Shown here in pieces: positions 1-11,715 of a stretch of DNA of 64,000 nt. The stretch spans positions 12,723,757-12,787,756 of the forward strand of contig CM063251.1 of NCBI GenBank assembly GCA_032158295.1, given 5' to 3'. The translations under genes and the position numbers were made by a program. The notes below the pieces were generated by a model. It was not told where the DNA came from. It was given only the letters and a program-made list of their open reading frames with translations, and searched no databases. The first letter of the stretch is position 1, and the number at the start of each line of letters is the position of its first letter. This stretch comes from Pycnopodia helianthoides. Taxonomy: Eukaryota; Echinodermata; Asteroidea; Forcipulatida; Asteriidae.

Positions 1-334
1 GGTTAAAGTACCAACACCGTACGAGCGCAGTGGGATAAGGTGCTGGGACTGTCTCAACACTTGGACCACGCGATCCAGGTTCGAATGCCGTCTGCACTAA
101 TATAGGTTCAAGGCCTTTTGCTGTCTGTGGCAACAGTGTGATTGGGATCTGCCTTGCTTCCTCCCCTAAGGTGACAGGGCCCTAGTGGCTAGGCAGGGGG
201 GACAGGGGAGGATATGCTGCTGGGTCAACCGCCACGAATAAGGGAACTATATCGTTGTCCGTAGGGGGGCGCAGAGTGCGCTATCTAACCCCTCGGGCGC
301 GTGAACGCCTGACACTACCAGCATTGCGTAACTT
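1..334 (+). repeat. tRNA-derived SINE-like element, copy 1
   Basis: It contains a pol III A-box-like sequence near 22 (here GAGCGCAGTGGG; TAGCGCAGTGGG in the other copies, matching TRGCNNAGYNGG) and a B-box-like GGTTCGAATGCC at 78-89. The spacing is right for a tRNA-derived promoter, but no acceptor stem pairs, so this is not a working tRNA gene. A GC-rich body follows. Confidence 0.65.
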
Positions 335-786
335 TTTAATCTTTTTTTTAGTATTAGGTAGAGATTTTTATTTATTTAATTTTATTTTGTTTTTTAATTT
401 TGTATTTGTTGATGCAACTACGCAATAAAAGTTACATGAAATACTGCAAAAACATTTTATTAAAGAAACAATTGCAAAAAAAAGAAACCCAAAACATGTA
501 TCAGAATTAGTTCCGATGATCGTAACCCTCTCTACAGACGGGCTGTTTACCGGAGGGTTACGAGGTGTTGTGCACGAGATTCGACCATAAGTGCAATTTC
601 GACCAATGTTGACAGACTATAGTACCAGATATGCCCAATTTTTAGCACTTTCGAAAATCATGAAAGAAATTCTAAGAACACGAGCTTGATCTTCAATGTC
701 TATAGAATCCAACCATAACACTCAAAACATAATTGAGAACATATTTTGAAGAAAAAGGGACAAAACATTACTAGAGAATGTGACCT

Positions 787-1030
787 GGGCCCAATTTCAG
801 GGAGCTGCTTAAGTAAACAATTTGCTTAAGCAAGAAAATAGCTTGCTTATTTTACACATGTCACTGGCCAAAATTTCATGCCTTATACATTGCTTGTGAC
901 TGGTATTTAGCTGTTGTTTACTTAGCATAACAATTGAGTGTAGTCTTGGCCGGTAGTCTGATTTTTCTAAGCAATGATTTTTTGGCTTAAGCAAAATTTT
1001 GTGCTGAAGCAGCTCCATGAAATTGGGCCC
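787..1030. mobile_element. Palindromic miniature element (GGGCCCAATTTCA family), copy 1
   Basis: Ends are inverted: GGGCCCAATTTCA...GCTGCTTAAG at the left and CTTAAGCAGCTC/TGAAATTGGGCCC-type sequence at the right. It is part of every array unit. Confidence 0.8.
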
Positions 1031-1697
1031 TGGGGGTTGTTAACTTTCAACTTGAGGTATTTCGGATGACATAGGCACTCAACAATATATAGTCCTATTT
1101 GCCAAGAGGTGTAGGGATATTTTTCAAGATTGATGCCCGGACGCAGGGAAAATTTCACCGGCGTTGAGGTGTTTTCACTTGGAAGGAAACAAACTAGTAA
1201 GACTAAACTAAATAAACTCCCATAGGAACCAATGCTTATGATAAATATTCAAAAATACTCACAAGTCTCTCAACCTCTTGAAAACCAATCAAACATGTTT
1301 ACAGACGACTGAACTTTAGAATTCTTTTCATTTGTTGGCAGGTCAGCCGTTTGGAATTTTTCCTAACTACCCCAGAAGACAAAAAAAACACGCGAACAAC
1401 AAAAATTTGTCTTTTCCCAAAACCGACTTGCTGCCAGTTTTCGTGAAGCACTTCTCCACTTCCCCGGTCATATAGGGCCAACTTTAAGGCCTTACTTTAT
1501 CAAGTCTCCTCAAAAGTTGAAGCACAGAACCCACGTGTTGTGAACGATTCTTATATTTACGCAATCTATTAATAGCATGACCCCCAAAACGTTATAATTC
1601 AAAATAGTGATACTGTTTCATTGGGTGTTTCTTATTTTTTTTTAACTTATATTTATTTATTTATTTATTTATTTATTTATATATATATACATAATGA

Positions 1698-1748
1698 GTA
1701 GGGTAGATGGCCTTAGCTTTCGATCCAAACCAGACCTTCTTCAGAGGC
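1698..1748 (-). ncRNA. Hammerhead-ribozyme-like motif 1
   Basis: Read on the minus strand: CTGAAGA, a 5-bp stem (GGTCT with GGATC) around a GGTTT loop, then GAAA. This is the CUGANGA / stem II / GAAA core layout of hammerheads. Penelope-like elements are known to carry hammerhead motifs in their terminal repeats. Stem III is weak, so activity is unproven. Confidence 0.5.
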
Positions 1749-1759
1749 ATATATTTATC

Positions 1760-1852
1760 TATACATTGTAAACTCACGGGGTTAAAGTACCAACACCGTA
1801 CTAGCGCAGTGGGAAAAGGGATAACGTGCTGGGACTGTCTAAACACTTGGAG
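1760..1852 (+). repeat. Truncated SINE in A unit 1
   Basis: The 5' part of the SINE, including the A box, is present. The sequence then jumps at CACTTGGA straight to the AT-rich unit body. The B box and GC-rich body are deleted, exactly as in the A unit of copy 2. Confidence 0.65.
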
Positions 1853-2275
1853 ATTTTATTTAGTTTATTTTTTTTATTATTTTTTATTTTGTATTTGTTG
1901 ATGCAACTACGCAATAAAAGTTACATGAAATACTGCAAAAACATTTGATTAAAGAAACAATTGCAAAAAAAAGAAACCCAAAACATGTATCAGAATTAGT
2001 TGCGATGATCGTAACCCTCTCTACAGACGGGCTGTTTACCGGAGGGTTACGAGGTGTTGTGCACGAGATTCGACCATAAGTGCAATTTCGACCAATGTTG
2101 ACAGACTATAGTACAAGATATGCCCAATTTTTAGCACTTTCGAAAATCATGAAAGAAATTCTAAGAACACGGGCTTGATCTTCAATGTCTATAGAATCCA
2201 ACCATAACACTCAAAACATAATTGAGAACATATTTTGAAGAAAAAGGGACAAAACATTACTAGAGAATGTGACCT

Positions 2276-2521
2276 GGGCCCAATTTCAGGGAGCTGCTTA
2301 AGTAAACAATTTGCTTAAGCAAGAAAATAGCTTGCTTATTTTACACATGTTACTGGCCAAAATTGCATGCCTTATACATTGCTTGTGACTGGTATTTAGC
2401 TGTTGTTTACTTAGCATAACAATTGAGTGTATAGTCTTGGCCGGTAGTCTGATTTTTCTAAGCAATGATTTTTTGGCTTAAGCAAAATTTTGTGCTTAAG
2501 CAGCTCCATGAAATTGGGCCC
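2276..2521. mobile_element. Palindromic miniature element, copy 2
   Basis: Same inverted ends, in array unit A1. The core holds AAACAACAGCTAAATACC on the minus strand, shared with the dispersed copies. Confidence 0.8.
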
Positions 2522-3194
2522 TGGGGGTTGTTAACTTTCAACTTGAGGTATTTCGGATGACATAGGCACTCAACAATATACAGTCCTATTTGCCAAGAGG
2601 TGTAGGGGAATTTTTCAAGATTGATGCCCGGACGCAGGGAAAATTTCACCGGCGTTGAGGTGTTTTTACTTGGAAGGTAACAAACTAGTAAGACTAAACT
2701 AAATAAACTCCCATAGGAACCAATGCTTATGATAAATATTCAAAAATACTCACAAGTCTCTCAACCTCTTGAAAACCAATCAAACATGTTTACAGACGAC
2801 TGAACTTTAGAATTCTTTTCATTTGTTGGCAGGTCAGCCGTTTGGAATTTTTCCTAACTACCCCAGAAGACAAAAAAAAACACGCGAACAACAAAAATTA
2901 GTCTTTTCCCAAAACCGACTTGCTGCCAGTTTTCGTGAAGCACTTCTCCACTTCCCCGGTCAAATAGGGCAAACATTAAGGCCTTAATTTATCAAGTCTC
3001 CTCAAAAGTTGAAGCACAGATCCCACGTGTTGTGAACGATTCTTATATTTACGCAATCTATTAATAGCATGACCCCCCAAAACGTTATAATTCAAAATAG
3101 TTATACTGTTTCATTGGGTGTTTTTTTTTTTTTTTAACTTATATTTTTTTTTATTCATTTATTTATTTATTTATATATATATATACATAATGAG

Positions 3195-3244
3195 TAGGGT
3201 AGATGGCCTTCGCTTTCGATCCAAACCGGACCTTCTTCAGAGGC
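3195..3244 (-). ncRNA. Hammerhead-ribozyme-like motif 2
   Basis: Same core with a GGTCC/GGATC stem II; GAAAGCGAAGGC follows the core. It marks the A/B unit border. Confidence 0.5.
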
Positions 3245-3268
3245 ATATATATATATATCTATATATAT

Positions 3269-3393
3269 GCTTACAGTCAGGCATTACGTATAAGGCGTAT
3301 CTGTTCCACAGATACCTTGTACAAAAGTTGTTCATCCGACCAAAGGAAACACCTTGTTTCAAGGGGCCACAGCGAACGCAGGGTCCAACTTGC
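3269..3393 (+). pseudogene. Captured Penelope-like ORF fragment, copy 1
   Basis: A 125-bp piece encodes residues closely matching the Penelope-like protein just after its reverse transcriptase (from AYSQALRIRR to RRVQLA). It sits between TA-rich stretches inside a B unit. The fragment is on the plus strand, opposite to the more complete element at 11,716-14,279. It cannot make a functional protein. Confidence 0.85.
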
Positions 3394-3605
3394 CTGTATA
3401 TATATATATATATATTTTTTTTGGGGGGGGTCTCAATTTGTTTTTGGTTTGCTTCATTTATTGAATTGTTTATTTAATAATTTATTGATTTGCTTATATA
3501 TTTCTTCTTCCCTTTTCATTTAGTTATTTGTTGAGTCCCCATTCAGTATAGATACATGTTGCCGTCTGTTGTTTTCTCCCAGTCTGGTTGGGTGCACTCG
3601 TATTA

Positions 3606-3960
3606 CTATACATTGTAAACTCACGGGGTTAAGGTACCAACACCGTACTAGCGCAGTGGGATAAGGTGCTGGGACTGTCTCAATACTTGGACCACGCGAT
3701 CCAGGTTCGAATGCCGTCTGCACTAATATAGGTTCAAGGCCTTTTGCTGTCTGTGGCAACAGTGTGATTGGGATCTGCCTTGCTTCCTCCCCTAAGGTGT
3801 CAGGGCCCTAGTGGCTAGGCAGGGGGGACAGGGGAGGATATGCTGCTGGGTCAACCGCCACGAATAAGGGAACTATATCGTTGTCCGTAGGGGGGCGCAG
3901 AGCGCGCTATCTGACCCCTCGGGCGCGTGAACGCCTGACACTACCAGCATTGCGTAACTT
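3606..3960 (+). repeat. tRNA-derived SINE-like element, copy 2
   Basis: Exact A-box match TAGCGCAGTGGG at 3649-3660 and B-box-like GGTTCGAATGCC at 3704-3715. The start-to-start spacing of 55 bp is typical of tRNA-derived promoters. Confidence 0.68.
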
Positions 3961-4410
3961 TTTAATCTTTTTTTTAGTATAAGGTAGAGATTTTATTTAT
4001 TTAATTTTATTTTGTTTTTTAATTTTGTATTTTTTGATGCAACTACGCAATAAAAGTTACATGAAATACTGCAAAAACATTTTATTAAAGAAACAATTGC
4101 AAAAAAAGAAACCCAAAACATGTATCAGAATTAGTTGCGATGATCGTAACCCTCTCTACAGACGGGCTGTTTACCGGAGGGTTACGAGGTGTTGTGCACG
4201 AGATTCGACCATAAGTGCAATTTCGACCAATGTTGACAGACTATAGTACCAGATATGCCCAATTTTTAGCACTTTCGAAAATAATGAAAGAAATTCTAAG
4301 AACACGGGCTTGATCTTCAATGTCTATAGAATCCAACCATAACACTCAAAATATAATTGAGAACATATTTTGAAGAAAAAGGGACAAAACATTACTAGAG
4401 AATGTGACCT

Positions 4411-4656
4411 GGGCCCAATTTCAGGGAGCTGCTTAAGTAAACAATTTGCTTAAGCAAGAAAATACCTTGCTTATTTTACACATGTTACTGGCCAAAATTT
4501 CATGCCTTATACATTGCTTGTGACTGGTATTTAGCTGTTGTTTACTTAGCATAACAATTGAGTGTATAGTCTTGGCCGGTAGTCTGATTTTTCTAAGCAA
4601 TGATTTTTTGGCTTAAGCAAAATTTTGTGCTTAAGCAGCTCCATGAAATTGGGCCC
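4411..4656. mobile_element. Palindromic miniature element, copy 3
   Basis: Same inverted ends, in array unit B1. Confidence 0.8.
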
Positions 4657-5316
4657 TGGGGGTTGTTAACTTTCAACTTGAGGTATTTCGGATGACATAG
4701 GCACTCAACAATATATAGTCCTATTTGCCAAGAGGTGTAGGGATTTTTTTTCAAGATTGATGCCAGGACGCAGGGAAAATTTCACCGGCGTTGAGGTGTT
4801 TTCACTTGGAAGGAAACAAACTAGTAAGACTAAACTAAATAAACTCCCATAGGAACCAATGCTTATGATAAATATTCAAAAATACTCACGAGTCTCTCAA
4901 CCTCTTGAAAACCAATCAAACATGTTTACAGACGACTGAACTTTAGAATTCTTTTCATTTGTTGGCAGGTCAGCCGTTTGGAATTTTTCCTAACTACCCC
5001 AGAAGACAAAAAAAAACACGCGAACAACAAAAATTAGTCTTTTCCCAAAACCGACTTGCTGCCAGTTTTCGTGAAGCACTTCTCCACTTCCCCGGTCAAA
5101 TAGGGCCTTACTTTATCAAGTCTCCTCAAAAGTTGAAGCACAGAACCCACGTGTTGTGAACGATTCTTATATTTACGCAATCTATTAATAGCATGACCCC
5201 CAAAACGTTATAATTCAAAATAGTGATACTGTTTCATTGGGTGTTTCTTATTTTTTTTTAACTTATATTTATTTATTTATTTATTTATTTTTTATTTATA
5301 TATATATACATAATGA

Positions 5317-5367
5317 GTAGGGTAGATGGCCTTAGCTTTCGATCCAAACCAGACCTTCTTCAGAGGC
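5317..5367 (-). ncRNA. Hammerhead-ribozyme-like motif 3
   Basis: Same as motif 1, at the start of the second composite. Confidence 0.5.
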
Positions 5368-5378
5368 ATATATTTATC

Positions 5379-5471
5379 TATACATTGTAAACTCACGGGG
5401 TTAAAGTACCAACACCGTACTAGCGCAGTGGGAAAAGGGATAACGTACTGGGACTGTCTAAACACTTGGAG
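5379..5471 (+). repeat. Truncated SINE in A unit 2
   Basis: Same internal deletion and same junction as the copy 3,619 bp upstream, so the deletion predates duplication of the composite. Confidence 0.65.
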
Positions 5472-5894
5472 ATTTTATTTAGTTTATTTTTTTTATTATT
5501 TTTTATTTTGTATTTGTTGATGCAACTACGCAATAAAAGTTACATGAAATACTGCAAAAACATTTTATTAAAGAAACAATTGCAAAAAAAAGAAACCCAA
5601 AACATGTATCAGAATTAGTTGCGATGATCGTAACCCTCTCTACAGACGGGCTGTTTACCGGAGGGTTACGAGGTGTTGTGCACGAGATTCGACCATAAGT
5701 GCAATTTCGACCAATGTTGACAGACTATAGTACCAGATATGCCCAATTTTTAGCACTTTCGAAAATAATGAAAGAAATTCTAAGAACACGGGCTTGATCT
5801 TCAATGTCTATAGAATCCAACCATAACACTCAAAACATAATTGAGAACACATTTTGAAGAAAAAGGGACAAAACATTACTAGAGAATGTGACCT

Positions 5895-6140
5895 GGGCCC
5901 AATTTCAGGGAGCTGCTTAAGTAAACAATTTGCTTAAGCAAGAAAATAGCTTGCTTATTTTACACATGTTACTGGCCAAAATTGCATGCCTTATACATTG
6001 CTTGTGACTGGTATTTAGCTGTTGTTTACTTAGCATAACAATTGAGTGTATAGTCTTGGCCGGTAGTCTGATTTTTCTAAGCAATGATTTTTTGGCTTAA
6101 GCAAAATTTTGTGCTTAAGCAGCTCCATGAAATTGGGCCC
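5895..6140. mobile_element. Palindromic miniature element, copy 4
   Basis: Same inverted ends, in array unit A2. Confidence 0.8.
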
Positions 6141-6815
6141 TGGGGGTTGTTAACTTTCAACTTGAGGTATTTCGGATGACATAGGCACTCAACAATATAC
6201 AGTCCTATTTGCCAAGAGGTGTAGGGGAATTTTTCAAGATTGATGCCCGGACGCAGGGAAAATTTCACCGACGTTGAGGTGTTTTTACTTGGAAGGTAAC
6301 AAACTAGTAAGACTAAACTAAATAAACTCCCATAGGAACCAATGCTTATGATAAATATTCAAAAATACTCACAAGTCTCTCAACCTCTTGAAAACCAATC
6401 AAACATGTTTACAGACGACTGAACTTTAGAATTCTTTTCATTTGTTGGCAGGTCAGCCGTTTGGAATTTTTCCTAACTACCCCAGAAGACAAAAAAAAAC
6501 ACGCGAACAACAAAAATTAGTCTTTTCCCAAAACCGACTTGCTGCCAGTTTTCGTGAAGCACTTCTCCACTTCCCCGGTCAAATAGGGCAAACATTAAGG
6601 CCTTAATTTATCAAGTCTCCTCAAAAGTTGAAGCACAGATCCCACGTGTTGTGAACGATTCTTATATTTACGCAATCTATTAATAGCATGACCCCCCAAA
6701 ACGTTATAATTCAAAATAGTTATACTGTTTCATTGGGTGTTTTTTTTTTTTTTTTAACTTATCTTTTTTTTTATTCATTTATTTATTTATTTATATATAT
6801 ATATATACATAATGA

Positions 6816-6866
6816 GTAGGGTAGATGGCCTTCGCTTTCGATCCAAACCGGACCTTCTTCAGAGGC
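6816..6866 (-). ncRNA. Hammerhead-ribozyme-like motif 4
   Basis: Same as motif 2, at the A/B border of the second composite. Confidence 0.5.
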
Positions 6867-6890
6867 ATATATATATATATCTATATATAT

Positions 6891-7015
6891 GCTTACAGTC
6901 AGGCATTACGTATAAGGCGTATCTGTTCCACAGATACCTTGTACAAAAGTTGTTCATCCGACCTAAGGAAACACCTTGTTTCAAGGGGCCACAGCGAACG
7001 CAGGGTCCAACTTGC
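6891..7015 (+). pseudogene. Captured Penelope-like ORF fragment, copy 2
   Basis: Same 125-bp piece, 3,622 bp downstream, with the same endpoints. It was amplified with the B unit and differs by a Gln to Leu change in the SSD-x-RKH stretch. Confidence 0.85.
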
Positions 7016-7224
7016 CTGTATATATATATATTTTTTTTTTGGGGGGGGGTCTCAATTTGTTTTTGGTTTGCTTCATTTATTGAATTGTTTATTTAATAAT
7101 TTATTGATTTGCTTATATATTTCTTCTTCCCTTTTCATTTAGTTATTTGTTGAGTCCCCATTCAGTATAGATACATGTTGCCGTCTGTTGTTTTCTCCCA
7201 GTCTGGTTGGGTGCACTCGTATTA

Positions 7225-7580
7225 CTATACATTGTAAACTCACGGGGTTAAGGTACCAACACCGTACTAGCGCAGTGGGATAAGGTGCTGGGACTGTCTC
7301 AATACTTGGACCACGCGATCCAGGTTCGAATGCCGTCTGCACTAATATAGGTTCAAGGCCTTTTGCTGTCTGTGGCAACAGTGTGATTGGGATCTGCCTT
7401 GCTTCCTCCCCTAAGGTGTCAGGGCCCTAGTGGCTAGGCAGGGGGGACAGGGGAGGATATGCTGCTGGGTCAACCGCCACGAATAAGGGAACTATATCGT
7501 TGTCCGTAGGGGGGCGCAGAGCGCGCTATCTAACCCCTCGGGCGCGTGAACGCCTGACACTACCAGCATTGCGTAACTTT
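7225..7580 (+). repeat. tRNA-derived SINE-like element, copy 3
   Basis: A box at 7268-7279 and B-box-like sequence at 7323-7334; nearly identical to copy 2. Confidence 0.68.
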
Positions 7581-8029
7581 TTAATCTTTTTTTTAGTATA
7601 AGGTAGAGATTTTATTTATTTAATTTTATTTTGTTTTTTAATTTTGTATTTTTTGATGCAACTACGCAATAAAAGTTACATGAAATACTGCAAAAACATT
7701 TTATTAAAGAAACAATTGCAAAAAAAGAAACCCAAAACATGTATCAGAATTAGTTGCGATGATCGTAACCCTCTCTACAGACGGGCTGTTTACCGGAGGG
7801 TTACGAGGTGTTGTGCACGAGATTCGACCATAAGTGCAATTTCGACCAATGTTGACAGACTATAGTACCAGATATGCCCAATTTTTAGCACTTTCGAAAA
7901 TCATGAAAGAAATTCTAAGAACACGGGCTTGATCTTCAATGTCTATAGAATCCAACCATAACACTCAAAACATAATTGAGAACATATTTTGAAGAAAAAG
8001 GGACAATACATTACTAGAGAATGTGACCT

Positions 8030-8275
8030 GGGCCCAATTTCATGGAGCTGCTTAAGTAAACAATTTGCTTAAGCAAGAAAATAGCTTGCTTATTTTACAC
8101 ATGTTACTGGCCAAAATTGCATGCCTTATACATTGCTTGTGACTGGTATTTAGCTGTTGTTTACTTAGCATAACAATTGAGTGTATAGTCTTGGCCGGTA
8201 GTCTGATTTTTCTAAGCAATGATTTTTTGGCTTAAGCAAAATTTTGTGCTTAAGCAGCTCCATGAAATTGGGCCC
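8030..8275. mobile_element. Palindromic miniature element, copy 5
   Basis: In array unit B2; here the left end reads CATGGAGCTG, a better match to the right end than in copies 1-4. Confidence 0.8.
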
Positions 8276-8946
8276 TGGGGTTGTTAACTTTCAACTTGAG
8301 GTATTTCGGATGACATAGGCACTCAAAAATATATAGTCCTATTTGCCAAGAGGTGTAGGGATATTTTTCAAGATTGATGCCAGGACGCAGGGAAAATTTC
8401 ACCGGCGTTGAGGTGTTTTCACTTGGAAGGAAACAAACTAGTAAGACTAAACTAAATAAACTTCCATAGGAACCAATGCTTATGATAAATATTCAAAAAT
8501 ACTCACGAGTCTCTCAACCTCTTGAAAACCAATCAAACATGTTTACAGACGACTGAACTTTAGAATTCTTTTCATTTGTTGGCAGGTCAGCCGTTTGGAA
8601 TTTTTCCTAACTTCCCCAGAAGACAAAAAAAAACACGCGAACAACAAAAATTTGTCTTTTCCCAAAACCGACTTGATGCCAGTTTTCGTGAAGCACTTCT
8701 CCACTTCCCCGGTCAAATAGGGCCAACATTAAGGCCTTAATTTATCAAGTCTCCTCAAAAGTTGAAGCACAGATCCCACGTGTTGTGAACGTTTCTTATA
8801 TTTACGCAATCTATTAATAGCATGACCCCCAAAACGTTATAATTCAAAATAGTTATACTGTTTCATTGGGTGTTTTTTTTTTTTTTTTAACTTATATTTT
8901 TTTATTCATTTATTTATTTATTTATATATATATATATACATAATGA

Positions 8947-9128
<182 letters not shown>

Positions 9129-9320
9129 ATTTTTTTGGGGGGGGGTCTCAATTTGTTTTTGGTTTGCTTCATTTATTGAATTGTTTATTTAATAATTTAT
9201 TGATTTGCTTATATATTTCTTCTTCCCTTTTCATTTAGTTATTTGTTGAGTCCCCATTCAGTATAGATACATGTTGCCGTCAGTTGTTTTCTCCCAGTCT
9301 GGTTGAGTGCACTCGTATTA

Positions 9321-9675
9321 CTATACATTGTAAACTCACGGGGTTAAAGTACCAACACCGTACTAGCGCAGTGGGATAAGGTGCTGGGACTGTCTCAACA
9401 CTTGGACCACGCGATCCAGGTTCGAATGCCGTCTGCACTAATATAGGTTCAAGGCCTTTTGCTGTCTGTGGCAACAGTGTGATTGGGATCTGCCTTGCTT
9501 CCTCCCCTAAGGTGTCAGGGCCCTAGTGGCTAGGCAGGGGGGACAGGGGAGGATATGCTGCTGGGTCAACCGCCACGAATAAGGGAACTATATGGTTGTC
9601 CGTAGGGGGGCGCAGAGCGCGCTATCTAACCCCTCGGGCGCGTGAACGCCTGACACTACCAGCATTGCGTAACTT
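9321..9675 (+). repeat. tRNA-derived SINE-like element, copy 4
   Basis: A box at 9364-9375 and B-box-like sequence at 9419-9430. It lies in the last array unit. Confidence 0.68.
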
Positions 9676-10126
9676 TTTAATCTTTTTTTTAGTAAAAGGT
9701 AGAGATTTTATTTATTTAATTTTATTTTGTTTTTTAATTTTGTATTTGTTGATGCAACTACGCAATAAAAGTTACATGAAATACTGCAAAAACATGTTAT
9801 TAAAGAAACAATTGCAAAAAAAAGAAACCCAAAACATGTATCAGAATTAGTTGCGATGATCGTAACCCTCTCTACAGACGGGCTGTTTACCGGAGGGTTA
9901 CGAGGTGTTGTGCACGAGATTCGACCATAAGTGCAATTTCGACCAATGTTGACAGACTATAGTACCAGATATGCCCAATTTTTAGCACTTTCGAAAATCA
10001 TGAAAGAAATTCTAAGAACACGGGCTTGATCTTCAATGTCTATAGAATCCAACCATAACACTCAAAACATAATTGAGAACATATTTTGAAGAAAAAGGGA
10101 CAAAACATTACTAGAGAATGTGACCT

Positions 10127-10372
10127 GGGCCCAATTTCATGGAGCTGCTTAAGTAAACAATTTGCTTAAGCAAGAAAATAGCTTGCTTATTTTACACATG
10201 TTACTGTCCAAAATTTCATGCCTTATACATTGCTTGTGACTGGTATTTAGCTGTTGTTTACTTAGCATAACAATTGAGTGTATAGTCTTGGCCGGTAGTC
10301 TGATTTTTCTAAGCAATGATTTTTTGGCTTAAGCAAAATTTTGTGCTTAAGCAGCTCCATGAAATTGGGCCC
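10127..10372. mobile_element. Palindromic miniature element, copy 6
   Basis: In the terminal array unit; also has the CATGGAGCTG left end. Confidence 0.8.
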
Positions 10373-11044
10373 TGGGGGTTGTTAACTTTCAACTTGAGGT
10401 ATTTCGGATGACATAGGCACTCAACAATATATAGTCCTATTTGCCAAGAGGTGTAGGGGAATTTTTCAAGATTGATGCCCGGTCGCAGGGAAAATTTCAC
10501 CGGCGTTGAGGTGTTTTTACTTGGAAGGTAACAAACTAGTAAGACTTAACTAAATAAACTCCCATAGGAACCAATGCTTATGATAAATATTCAAAAATAC
10601 TCACAAGTCTCTCAACCTCTTTAAAACCAATCAAACATGTTTACAGACGACTGAACTTTAGAATTATTTTCATTTGTTGGCAGGTCAGCCGTTTGGAATT
10701 TTCCTAACTACCCCAGAAGACCAAAAAAAAACACGCGAACAACAAAAATGTGTCTTTTCCCAAAACCGACTTGCTGCCAGTTTTTCGTGAAGCACTTCTC
10801 CACTTCCCCGGTCAAATAGGGCCAACATTAAGGCCTTAATTTATCAAGTCTCCTCAAAAGTTGAAGCACAGACCCCACGTGTTGTGAACGATTCTTATAT
10901 TTACGCAATCTATTAATAGCATGACCCCCAAAACGTTATAATTCAAAATAGTTATACTGTTTCATTGGGTGTTTTTTTCTTTTTTTTAAACTTATATTTT
11001 TTGTTATTCATTTATTTATTTATTTATATATATATACATAATGA

Positions 11045-11092
11045 TAGGGTAGATGGCCTTCGCTTTCGATCAAACCGGACTTCTTCAGATGC
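11045..11092 (-). ncRNA. Hammerhead-ribozyme-like motif 6 (degenerate)
   Basis: One-base deletions in the stem II region distinguish it from the other copies. It lies 80 bp from motif 7, at the 3' border of Penelope-like copy 1. Confidence 0.4.
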
Positions 11093-11125
11093 ATATATAA
11101 TATATATATCTATATATAAAATTTG

Positions 11126-11175
11126 TAGGGTAGATGGCCTTAGCTTTCGATCCAAACCGGACCTTCGTCAGAGGC
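11126..11175 (-). ncRNA. Hammerhead-ribozyme-like motif 7, 3' end of Penelope-like copy 1
   Basis: Core reads CTGACGA, GGTCC/GGATC stem, GAAA. It lies downstream of the reverse-transcriptase ORF on the same strand. With motif 8 upstream it brackets the element, as expected for hammerheads in Penelope pseudo-LTRs. Confidence 0.55.
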
Positions 11176-11715
11176 AAAAACAAGCACAAACGAAAAACAT
11201 ATCCATTTATAGCAAAAAAGAGAGGCAAAGAACAATGGGATGGTATCCAGAAAAAGGGGGGAAAATTATAGCCAATCAGTGTTATTAGTTTACAAACAAT
11301 GGGGCGGTCAAGAGCCAATGAGAGTTATGTGGTGGGGACAAAAGGATGGTCAGTGAAAGGGAGGATTACTGGACCAGGCGGGAGACATGAAAGGACAAGA
11401 TTAAGGGGCACGAGGCATTGGGTAAAATGCAATTAACAATAGGGAACAGGACCAAAGTATATACAGCAATGTGAAAGGGAGGTAATTATAGAACAACAAG
11501 TCTGTGGAGAGAAGGGGTTATTAGGAAAAGAACAGGTCGATCTCCAAAAAACTTGTCGAGAAAAAGAACGGTAACAGTTAGCCAGTGGAGAAAATATGAT
11601 TTTTAAAACAACTTAAGAATGGAAAACAAATCAATCATTGAAAGAACAGGTTATTACCAGTAATTGTATTTATATTACATAAAATAAATAAGTAAGCAGT
11701 AAATGAAGTGGGAAT
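11176..11715 (-). other. 3' untranslated part of Penelope-like copy 1
   Basis: About 540 bp between the stop codon of the copy 1 ORF and the 3' hammerhead-like motif. No coding frame or internal repeat is seen in it. Confidence 0.6.

Larger units (their letters stand above)
1..1690 (+). repeat. Partial left-hand unit of the array (B-type)
   Basis: The window opens inside a SINE-bearing B-type unit that is missing its left part. It contains the SINE (to about 334), a conserved middle section, the palindromic element 787-1030 and the unit tail ending in ATTT/TA simple repeats. Confidence 0.8.
1691..5309 (+). repeat. Composite A+B unit, copy 1
   Basis: This 3,619-bp composite is repeated immediately afterwards with few substitutions. 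The A half (to about 3185) has a SINE with an internal deletion of about 295 bp that removes the B box. The B half has the full SINE and a captured piece of Penelope-like coding sequence. Confidence 0.88.
5310..8936 (+). repeat. Composite A+B unit, copy 2
   Basis: Near-identical repeat of the preceding composite. The alternating A-B-A-B order means that the two-unit block was duplicated after A and B had already diverged. Confidence 0.88.

Noticed and set aside
3649..3730. Functional tRNA gene
   Set aside because: A and B boxes are present but no acceptor stem or anticodon arm pairs; it is a tRNA-derived SINE.
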